Assembly: GCA_002780205.1 (NCBI GenBank)
Contig: PEVQ01000006.1
Location: 1 to 10,315, forward strand
From: Elusimicrobia bacterium CG06_land_8_20_14_3_00_38_11
GTDB taxonomy: Bacteria > Elusimicrobiota > UBA8919
Direction: 5' to 3'
Length of the DNA stretch: 10,315 nt
Shown here: positions 5,445-10,315 of the stretch, one piece after another
Position numbering within the stretch: the first letter of the stretch is position 1
Layout: each line of letters begins with the position of its first letter
Notes under the pieces: model-generated
What the model saw: the letters and a program-made list of their open reading frames with translations, nothing else
What the model was told of the DNA's origin: nothing
Database searches by the model: none
Program-made: the position numbers and the translations under genes

Positions 5445-6611
5445 TCAATTGACTAAATGATTAAGTGTTCTTACTTTTACTGACTTTGCGTGTTCAACAA
5501 GTCCTTCTGATTCTGCCAATTTGATTATTTTTTTTGCCGATTTTTTTAATGCTGATTTGTCATATTGAATAACCGACGATGATTTAAGAAAGTGATAGAC
5601 GGATAAGCCGGACGAAAATCTTGAATTGCCGCTTGTCGGTAAAACGTGACTCGGTCCTGCAAAATAATCTCCGACTGCAACAGGCGAATAATTTCCAATA
5701 AATACCGCCCCGGCATTTCTGATTTTTCGCGAAACATTATCGGCATTTTTTGTCATAATTTCAATATGTTCGGGAGCAATTTCGTTTGCGATTTTTATTG
5801 CCTGTTCTATATTTCTTACTCGGATAATTTTTATTTGAGTTTTATATCCCGATATTTTATTTTTTACAATTTTTAATAGTTTTCCCGAGACCGAAATCAA
5901 CGTCGCTCTTGCGTTTTTATCATGTTCACATTGTGCAGATAAGTCGGAAATAATAAAATCCGGATTTGCAGTGTCGTCTGCGATTATCAGAACTTCCGAC
6001 GGACCTGCAAGCATATCAATACCGACATCGCCGAAAACCTGCCTTTTTGCCAAAGTTACAAAAACATTGCCGGGACCTACAATTTTATCAACTTTCGGGA
6101 TTATTTTTGTTCCGTAAGTGAGTGCGGCAATCGCCTGAACCCCACCAATACGGTAAATTTCATCAACGCCGCAAATTTTTGCGGCTGCAATAACATCTTT
6201 TGTCAAATTTTTTGGCGGACTAACCATAACAATTTTTTTAACCCCTGCGATTTTTGCCGGAACTGCCGTCATCAAAATCGTAGATGGATAAGAAAATCTT
6301 CCGCCCGGAACATAAATCCCTACTTTTTCTATCGGACTAAAAATGTGTTTAAGCAGTATTCCTGTTTTTTTAATAACGGTAGATTTCGGAAATATTTTCT
6401 TTTGAAAAATTTGTATATTATTTTTTGCCTGTTTAACGGCATTTAAAAAATCTTTATCGGTATTTTTTACAGCAGCATCAATTTCCTTTTCAGAAATCTT
6501 GAAATTACTCGGCGAAAGTTCAATACCGTCATACTTTTTTGTAAAATATGAAATAGCGAAATCGCCTTCTTTTTTTACTTTTTCAATAATATTTTTTACA
6601 AGAGTATTCAC
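5445..6611 (-). CDS. hisD: Histidinol dehydrogenase with short N-terminus
   Basis: HisD oxidises L-histidinol to histidine in two NAD-dependent steps, the last of the pathway, as a zinc homodimer. Motifs in order: VGIYVPGGR (97-105), VGPGNVFVTLAKRQV (178-192), IDMLAGPSEVLIIADD (198-213), QCEHD (Gln227, His230), APEHIEI (Glu281-His282 catalytic pair), VGDYFAGPSHVLPTSG (Asp315) and EGLVEHAKSVKVR (His374). These cover the zinc and substrate ligands. It has 388 residues against about 430 usually. All the shortfall is at the N-terminus: the protein begins at the helix before KKEGDFAISYFTKKYDG, about 30 residues into the E. coli protein. A stop at 6647-6645 in the same frame and the murA end exclude an upstream start. 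Start is GTG, with no Shine-Dalgarno visible behind an A-rich heptamer repeat. Confidence 0.95.
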   Translation of the reverse strand: MNTLVKNIIEKVKKEGDFAISYFTKKYDGIELSPSNFKISEKEIDAAVKNTDKDFLNAVKQAKNNIQIFQKKIFPKSTVIKKTGILLKHIFSPIEKVGIYVPGGRFSYPSTILMTAVPAKIAGVKKIVMVSPPKNLTKDVIAAAKICGVDEIYRIGGVQAIAALTYGTKIIPKVDKIVGPGNVFVTLAKRQVFGDVGIDMLAGPSEVLIIADDTANPDFIISDLSAQCEHDKNARATLISVSGKLLKIVKNKISGYKTQIKIIRVRNIEQAIKIANEIAPEHIEIMTKNADNVSRKIRNAGAVFIGNYSPVAVGDYFAGPSHVLPTSGNSRFSSGLSVYHFLKSSSVIQYDKSALKKSAKKIIKLAESEGLVEHAKSVKVRTLNHLVN

Positions 6612-6613
6612 AA

Positions 6614-6641
6614 TTTTTAATTTTACATTTTTAATTTTTAA
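6614..6641. repeat. A-rich heptamer tandem between murA and hisD
   Basis: Read on the minus strand, four consecutive heptamers TTAAAAA, TTAAAAA, TGTAAAA, TTAAAAA join the murA stop to the hisD GTG. It overlaps the last four bases of murA and ends two bases before the hisD start. It may simply be low-complexity AT sequence, but the exact 7-base period matches heptamers in hisH and prmC. Confidence 0.55.
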
Positions 6642-7924
6642 TTGTCAATGACCCGTTTTATGTCAGCACCAAGTTTTTTTAATTTTTTAACGATGTTTTC
6701 ATATCCACGGTCAAGATATTCAAGACCTATAATTTCGGTTCTTCCTTTTGCGGAAAGTCCGGCAAGTATAAGTGCGGCTGCTGCCCTTAAATCGGATGCA
6801 ACAACTTTTGTTCCGGTAAGATTTTTAACGCCTTTGACAATTGCCGAGTCGCCTTTTACCCCGCTCCTGCATGCCGGGGCGGAGTTTATTTTTATATTCG
6901 CTCCCATTTTGATAAACTCTGCTACCGTTTGAAAACGATTTTCAAAAATAGTTTCGGTTATAATACTTTCGCCTGAAGCGATTGACATCAATGCCATCCA
7001 CAACGGCTGTAAATCGGTTGCAAATCCGGGATATACCTGAGTTTCGACATCAACGGGCTTAATTTTTTTAGAACCTTTAATTCTCAAAACTTTATTTGTC
7101 ATTGATATTTTTATCCCGGCAAGTTTTATTTTTTCAATTAATGATTCGTTATGTTCAGGAAACGCACCCAATATTTTCACATCGCCGGATGTTATGGAAG
7201 ATGCAATGATAAATGTTCCTGTTTCAATTCTGTCGGGAATGGTTTTATATTCGCAGCCCCCCAGTTTTTTTACACCTTTGATTTCCAAAATTTTACTTCC
7301 AATCCCTTTTATATCCGCTCCCATTTTTACAAGAAAATTTACTAAGTCGGTTATCTCAGGTTCCATTGCTGCATTTTTAATTATTGTTTTGCCGTCAATA
7401 ACTGTTGCTGCCATCAAAAGATTTTCAGTAGCGCCGACAGACGGGAAATCAAGAACAATTTGAGTACCTTTTAATTTTTTAGCGATAATTTTTACATTTC
7501 CACGCGAAACGAAATGTTTTGCTCCTAATTTTACCAAACCGTCAAGATGAATATTTATTGGTCGTAGTCCGATAGCACAACCTCCGGGGAGCGGTATTTC
7601 GGCTTTTTTAAATCTTGCCAAAAGAGGACCTGCTACCAGGACAGATGCTCTCATTTTGCTTACAAGATTAAACGGCGCATCGGTTTGTAATTTGCCGTTG
7701 CCTGTTATTATTATCGTATTTTTTTCTTTCTTTATTTTTTTGCCGAGATGTTTTAATAATTTAATAACAGTATTTATATCCTCAAGTTCGGGCACATTGT
7801 CAATAACGCATTTATCGTCGGTAAGAAGCGTGGCTATAAGTATCGGCAGCGCTGCGTTTTTTGAACCGCTTATTTTAACATTACCGCACAACCGCTTACC
7901 GCCGTTAATTACTATTTTGTCCAT
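6638..7924 (-). CDS. murA: UDP-GlcNAc enolpyruvyl transferase
   Basis: MurA transfers enolpyruvate from PEP to UDP-GlcNAc, the first committed step of peptidoglycan synthesis, in the cytoplasm. It has 428 residues. Lys22-Asn23 lie in ISGSKNAALPIL, Arg92 in SKMRASVLVAGPLL, the catalytic Cys116 in PLPGGCAIGLRPINIHLDGL (so the fosfomycin target is present), and Asp304 in YPGFATDLQP. The end reads SDLRAAAALILAGLSAKG, then LDRGYENIVKKLKKLGA. The family norm is about 417-420. An extra 11 residues, NSAPACRSGVK at 347-357, lie between GANIKI and GDSAIVKGV and are encoded by GC-rich palindromic DNA. The start overlaps the prmC end by 20 bases and has an upstream AGGAAAGGGTGA ribosome site. Confidence 0.97.
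   Translation of the reverse strand: MDKIVINGGKRLCGNVKISGSKNAALPILIATLLTDDKCVIDNVPELEDINTVIKLLKHLGKKIKKEKNTIIITGNGKLQTDAPFNLVSKMRASVLVAGPLLARFKKAEIPLPGGCAIGLRPINIHLDGLVKLGAKHFVSRGNVKIIAKKLKGTQIVLDFPSVGATENLLMAATVIDGKTIIKNAAMEPEITDLVNFLVKMGADIKGIGSKILEIKGVKKLGGCEYKTIPDRIETGTFIIASSITSGDVKILGAFPEHNESLIEKIKLAGIKISMTNKVLRIKGSKKIKPVDVETQVYPGFATDLQPLWMALMSIASGESIITETIFENRFQTVAEFIKMGANIKINSAPACRSGVKGDSAIVKGVKNLTGTKVVASDLRAAAALILAGLSAKGRTEIIGLEYLDRGYENIVKKLKKLGADIKRVIDN
6854..6886. repeat. GC-rich palindromic segment inside murA
   Basis: Thirty-three bases encode NSAPACRSGVK, absent from ordinary MurA. The core CCCCG (6859-6863) pairs with CGGGG (6875-6879), CTCC (6864-6867) can pair with GGAG (6881-6884), and GCATGC lies at the centre. 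The high GC of this patch stands out sharply against the AT-rich gene. I read it as a repeat-derived in-frame insertion; the exact ends are inferred from where the family sequence resumes. Confidence 0.6.
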
Positions 7925-8783
7925 AAATCACCCTTTCCTGCTGGGAATAATCATTTACTACTTTTATATTTCTGAATTTTTCCGTTTCCATAATTTTTTT
8001 TATTTTTTGCAAATGGTGGTATCCGATTTCAAACATAAGAAATCCGTTTTTTTTTAGAAGTTTCCTGCTCATCGGAACAATTTTTTTGTAAAAGTTCAAT
8101 CCGTCTTTTCCTCCATCAATCGCAATTTTGGGCTCATGTTGTATTTCTTTTTGTAATTTTTTTATTTCCGAGTTTTTTATGTAAGGCGGATTGGAAATAA
8201 TTAAATCGTAAGTGGGAAGTGGGCAAGTGGGAAATGATTGAAATAAGTCACTTTGTAGAAAAGTTATTCTGTCAGAAACATTATTTAATTTTGCATTTTT
8301 CATGGCAACTTTCAATGTATTTTTAGAAATATCGGTGGCAACTATTTTGGCATTGGGCAGATATTTCGCCAGGGATATTGCGATATTTCCGCAACCTGTA
8401 CCGATATCCAAAATAGCAAGTAGCGAGTGGCGAGTAGTTGTAGCCCCCGAATTTATTCGGGGGTGAGCGAAGCGAATAAGTTTCAATGCTTCTTCAACCA
8501 AATTTTCTGTTTCTTGCCGCGGAATAAAAACATTTTTATTGACATAAAACTTAATGCCCATAAATTCTGTTTCTCCGGTAATGTAAGCCGTCGGCAACCC
8601 ATTTTTTCTTTTATCTAACAATTTTTGATATGAATTTTTTTTGCAGGTTTTTATAATTTTTTCGGAAAAATAAAATTCAGACGGTTTTAATTTTAAGCAA
8701 TATTCCAGTAATACTCTTGCATCGCTTAATTTTTTTTCGCCCAAGTGCTTATTCCCATAATTAAGAAGTTCTACCGGATTCAT
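7905..8783 (-). CDS. prmC: Release factor glutamine methyltransferase
   Basis: PrmC (HemK) methylates the glutamine of the GGQ motif of RF1 and RF2 using S-adenosylmethionine. The N-terminal helical domain (1-85) ends with PTAYITGETEFMGIKFYV and FIPRQETENLVEEAL. The SAM-binding loop is ILDIGTGCGNIAISLAK (124-140), the acidic residue ATDIS (149-153), and the catalytic SNPPY (197-201). The ATG at 8783, opening MNPVELLNYGNKHLG, fits the family. The frame is open upstream to 8912, but those 43 codons come from repeat DNA and overlap prfA. From 8783 it has 292 residues. About 20 of these (near 103-123) are repeat-encoded and sit between PRQETE and the SAM loop; a further PTCPLPT (185-191) is encoded by a CCCACTT tandem. 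It follows prfA, its substrate gene, and overlaps murA by 20 bases. Confidence 0.95.
   Translation of the reverse strand: MNPVELLNYGNKHLGEKKLSDARVLLEYCLKLKPSEFYFSEKIIKTCKKNSYQKLLDKRKNGLPTAYITGETEFMGIKFYVNKNVFIPRQETENLVEEALKLIRFAHPRINSGATTTRHSLLAILDIGTGCGNIAISLAKYLPNAKIVATDISKNTLKVAMKNAKLNNVSDRITFLQSDLFQSFPTCPLPTYDLIISNPPYIKNSEIKKLQKEIQHEPKIAIDGGKDGLNFYKKIVPMSRKLLKKNGFLMFEIGYHHLQKIKKIMETEKFRNIKVVNDYSQQERVIYGQNSN
8210..8231. repeat. AAGTGGG heptamer tandem in prmC
   Basis: Three AAGTGGG copies (8210-8216, 8217-8223, 8225-8231, the last after one extra C) encode PTCPLPT on the minus strand, just before YDLIISNPPY. The family usually has a short KFDLI-type approach to the NPPY motif, so three or four residues may be extra. 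Confidence 0.6.
8419..8439. repeat. AGTAGCG heptamer tandem in prmC
   Basis: AGTAGCG, AGTGGCG and AGTAGTT follow one another at exactly 7-base spacing, running into the TTGTAGC border of the adjoining hairpin element. On the minus strand it encodes the TTRHSLL part of the PrmC insert. Confidence 0.55.
8438..8476 (+). repeat. Bordered hairpin element, copy B, in frame inside prmC
   Basis: On the plus strand it reads TTGTAGC, then a hairpin CCCCCGAA-TTTA-TTCGGGGG (8444-8463), then TGAGCGAAGCGAA (8464-8476). The same borders with a different hairpin occur in the opposite orientation at 8788-8824. Within prmC it encodes FAHPRINSGATT, with no stop in the gene frame. Confidence 0.8.
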
Positions 8784-8787
8784 AACT

Positions 8788-8824
8788 TTCGCTTCGCTCA
8801 CCCACCCTGAAGGGTGGGCTACAA
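8788..8824 (-). repeat. Bordered hairpin element, copy A, before prmC
   Basis: On the minus strand it reads TTGTAGC, hairpin CCCACCC-TTCA-GGGTGGG (within 8801-8818), then TGAGCGAAGCGAA, ending 4 bases before the prmC ATG. Both borders are identical to copy B inside prmC; only the stem differs. No other ribosome site for prmC is visible, so the GAGCGAAGCG stretch occupies that position. Confidence 0.8.
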
Positions 8825-8832
8825 TGTGGTGT

Positions 8833-8883
8833 GATGCGTCGGGTCTAGACGGTCGGGTTGAAACCCGACCAAACCCTTGCATC
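8833..8883. repeat. GATGC-bounded hairpin element after prfA
   Basis: GATGC (8833-8837) and GCATC (8879-8883) bound an internal perfect hairpin GGTCGGGTT-GA-AACCCGACC (8851-8870). A second GTCGGGT copy at 8838-8844 could compete for the same pairing. It starts four bases past the prfA stop, so it could act as a 3' hairpin, but on the transcribed strand no T-run follows it. Confidence 0.65.
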
Positions 8884-8886
8884 TTT

Positions 8887-9924
8887 TTATGCCTTTTTAA
8901 ATTTTTCAACAATACCGTCTAAATTGCCGTCCATTATCGTTGATATGTTGTGAAAATTTTCGTTCAAACGATGATCGGTAATTCTATCCTGCGGGAAATT
9001 ATATGTTCTGATTTTTTCGCTTCGGTCACCTGTCCCGACCTGTTTTTTTCTTTCATCGGCAATTTTTTGCTGCCGCTGATTTTTTATTACATCAAATAAT
9101 CTTGCCCGCAATATTTTCATTGCTTTTAATTTATTTTTTAACTGCGATCTTTCATCCTGACATGCCACGACGGTATTGGTCGGAATATGTGTAATTCTTA
9201 CCGCCGAATCAGTTTTTTGAAGATACTGTCCTCCGTGTCCGCCTGCACGATAAGTATCAATCCGCAGGTCGTTGGAATTTATTTCAACATCAACATCTTC
9301 CGGCTCAACAAGAACAGCGACGGTGACGGTTGACGTGTGAATCCGTCCGGATGCCTCGGTTTCCGGAACCCGCTGAACGCGGTGCGTCCCGCTTTCATAT
9401 TTAAAAAATCCGTAAGCACCAATACCTTCAACCGTAAAAATGATTTCTTTTGTGCCGCCTATTCCGGTTGAGTTTAAATCCAGAATTTCCGTCTTAAAAC
9501 TTTTTGATTGAGCATATCGGGTGTACATTCTGTATAACTCTGAAACAAAAAGCGCCGATTCGTCGCCGCCCGCCGCCGCCCGTATTTCAATAATGATATT
9601 TTTTTTATCGAGAGGGTCTTTTGGTTTTAAGAGTTCTTCAAGTTCGGCAGTCAGTATTTTTTTTTTATTTTCAAGTTCAGAAAGTTCCGACATAGCAAGT
9701 TCTGCCAAATCCTTCTCTTCTGTTTTTAAAATTTCATCAAGGTGAGATATTTCTATTTCAATCTTTTTATAATTATTGAATTTTTCTATAAAAGGATATA
9801 ACTCTTTTCTTCTTTTTGATAATTCGCGAAGTTTCGTGGAATCGCGATTTATCAGAGGATCCGAAAGCGATTTTTCTATATCGGCATATTCCTTTTCAAT
9901 ATTTTTTAATTTTTCTGTAAACAT
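8887..9924 (-). CDS. prfA: Peptide chain release factor 1
   Basis: RF1 reads UAA and UAG in the ribosomal A site and triggers peptide release. From ATG at 9924 (MFTEKLKNIEKEYADIEKSL) it has 345 residues. The N-terminal part is an antiparallel helical domain to about residue 95. It continues IEIRAAAGGDESALF, then HRVQRVPETEASGRIHTS, where PET matches the P-x-T stop-recognition motif of RF1 rather than the SPF of RF2. The catalytic GGQ lies in DTYRAGGHGGQYLQKTDSAVRITHIP, then CQDERSQLKNK and RTYNFPQDRITDHR. The residues around GGQ depart from the nearly invariant GAGGQHVN. A start at 9957 is open but its first 11 codons are CACAGAA repeat, so I reject it. The C-terminus is about 15 residues shorter than in E. 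coli. Confidence 0.96.
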   Translation of the reverse strand: MFTEKLKNIEKEYADIEKSLSDPLINRDSTKLRELSKRRKELYPFIEKFNNYKKIEIEISHLDEILKTEEKDLAELAMSELSELENKKKILTAELEELLKPKDPLDKKNIIIEIRAAAGGDESALFVSELYRMYTRYAQSKSFKTEILDLNSTGIGGTKEIIFTVEGIGAYGFFKYESGTHRVQRVPETEASGRIHTSTVTVAVLVEPEDVDVEINSNDLRIDTYRAGGHGGQYLQKTDSAVRITHIPTNTVVACQDERSQLKNKLKAMKILRARLFDVIKNQRQQKIADERKKQVGTGDRSEKIRTYNFPQDRITDHRLNENFHNISTIMDGNLDGIVEKFKKA

Positions 9925-9932
9925 AGTTTTTT

Positions 9933-10025
9933 GCCACAGAATTTCACAGAACTTCACAGAATTTTTCTAAGTTTTTCTTCTGTGTGCTTCTGTGTCCATC
10001 TGTGGCTATTCCTTTTCTTCTGTGG
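9933..10025. repeat. CACAGAA/TTCTGTG palindromic repeat cluster before prfA
   Basis: The left arm has three decamers (CACAGAATTT, CACAGAACTT, CACAGAATTT). After a T-rich centre, the right arm has TTCTGTGTGC, TTCTGTGTCC and ATCTGTGGC (to 10006), giving a 74-base imperfect palindrome bounded by GCCACAGA and TCTGTGGC. A further TTCTTCTGTGG lies at 10015-10025. It fills most of the rpmE-prfA gap and ends 8 bases before the prfA start. Any prfA promoter would have to lie in or beside it; I see no convincing one. Confidence 0.8.
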
Positions 10026-10035
10026 TAAAATTGAA

Positions 10036-10071
10036 AAGGCAAAGGATCCTTTTTAAGAATAACTTTGCCTT
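10036..10071 (-). terminator. Possible intrinsic terminator after rpmE
   Basis: AAGGCAAAG and CTTTGCCTT form a perfect 9-base stem around an 18-base loop, 20 bases after the rpmE stop. On the transcribed strand the stem is followed by TTCAATTTT, an interrupted T-tract. The long loop and modest GC make it a weak terminator. If active, it would separate rpmE from prfA transcription. Confidence 0.45.
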
Positions 10072-10091
10072 ACAAAATTTTTTATATGTCT

Positions 10092-10315
10092 CTACTTCTC
10101 CGCCGTATCTTTTGGTTTCGTTTCTTTTTTGACACTTCGCGTCGCATCTGATTTTTTGGCAAAATCCTTTTTAGGTAAATGTTTCGGCACTGCTTTCTTG
10201 ATTTTTTTAAGCGGTTTAATTTTCATTATTACCGTTTTAGGTTTACGTTTTACGGTTTTACCGCCGGTTGTTGAATACTTTGATAAAAATTTATCCACCC
10301 TGCCGGCAGTATCAA
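10092..10315 (-). CDS. rpmE: Ribosomal protein L31 C-terminus with Lys-rich tail, 5' end outside window
   Basis: The frame enters from the right edge reading DTAGRVDKFLSKYS, the characteristic end of bacterial L31 (usually DTAGRVDRFNKRF or similar). The position directly before prfA is also typical for rpmE. L31 bridges the 50S and 30S subunits. Ordinary L31 ends within a few residues of this motif; here the frame continues for about 57 more residues, strongly basic and low in complexity (for example VKRKPKTVIMKIKPLKKIKK and VKKETKPKDTAEK), ending in TAG. A GTG at 10298 could be mistaken for a start but is the Val of GRVDKF. The zinc-binding or globular N-terminal part is off-window, so whether it is the Cys-containing type cannot be seen. 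Confidence 0.85.
   Translation of the reverse strand, partial: DTAGRVDKFLSKYSTTGGKTVKRKPKTVIMKIKPLKKIKKAVPKHLPKKDFAKKSDATRSVKKETKPKDTAEK

Noticed and set aside
7656..8057. Plus-strand hydrophobic ORF opposite murA and prmC
   Set aside because: Its hydrophobicity reflects the complement of A-rich codons. Both strands cannot be conserved coding here, and MurA and PrmC are certain.
8784..8912. Upstream extension of prmC by 43 codons (MLKNLKRHKKMQ onward)
   Set aside because: It overlaps prfA, is encoded by two hairpin elements, and has no resemblance to the PrmC N-terminus. MNPVELLNYG at 8783 fits the family.
9925..9957. Upstream start for prfA (MKFCEILWQKT)
   Set aside because: These codons are the CACAGAA decamer read in frame. 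MFTEKL at 9924 matches the usual RF1 N-terminus.
9933..10025. CRISPR-like array in the CACAGAA repeats
   Set aside because: Units are about 10 bases with no spacers and half are inverted. No cas gene is present.
10092..10298. Independent 68-residue Lys-rich protein starting at GTG 10298
   Set aside because: The frame stays open to the window edge and reads DTAGR before the GTG, which is the C-terminus of L31.

Overview
This is an AT-rich window whose genes all lie on the minus strand, so it is transcribed from high to low coordinates. It holds parts of two conserved bacterial blocks. Coordinates 10315 to 6638 carry the translation and cell-wall group rpmE (3' end only), prfA, prmC, murA. Coordinates 6611 to 2220 carry a tightly overlapping histidine run: hisD, a 51-residue ORF of unknown function, hisB, hisH, hisA, hisF, hisI. 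Beyond it are a free-standing signal peptidase I (lepB) and trpE, which runs off the left edge. No plus-strand gene is supported.

Organism: a bacterium that makes peptidoglycan (MurA with its catalytic Cys) and exports proteins by the Sec/LepB route. The rpmE-prfA-prmC-murA-his order is broadly distributed in bacteria. AT-rich, Lys/Ile/Asn-rich proteins together with many short palindromic repeats suggest an uncultivated Gram-negative lineage. I cannot name the phylum from sequence alone.

How the genes work together: HisI, HisA, HisH/HisF, HisB and HisD cover PRPP-pathway steps 3 (PR-AMP hydrolysis), 4 (isomerisation), 5 (IGP synthase), 6 (dehydration) and the final two oxidations. HisG, HisE, HisC and histidinol-phosphate phosphatase are absent here, although hisG and hisC are often placed beside hisD in comparable clusters. 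TrpE starts the tryptophan branch. PrmC methylates the GGQ glutamine of RF1 (PrfA), its upstream neighbour.

The unusual feature is the repeats. Every intergenic gap of more than about 100 bases is largely or partly made of short palindromic or tandem elements: CACGAAT, CACAGAA decamers, a TGTCATxCTGA-type inverted repeat, and hairpins with TTGTAGC / TGAGCGAAGCGAA borders. Some reach within a few bases of the next start codon. Similar material also lies in frame inside genes. HisH has a 54-base segment bounded by 13-base direct repeats. PrmC has a copy of the same bordered hairpin that precedes its own start, in opposite orientation. MurA has a GC-rich 33-base segment. HisF has a loop expansion containing a short inverted repeat. 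Each appears to lengthen the protein at a point where the family normally has a short loop, without breaking the frame. Removing the HisH segment restores a canonical length. This resembles the in-frame Rickettsia palindromic elements and is the main candidate for something not yet described.
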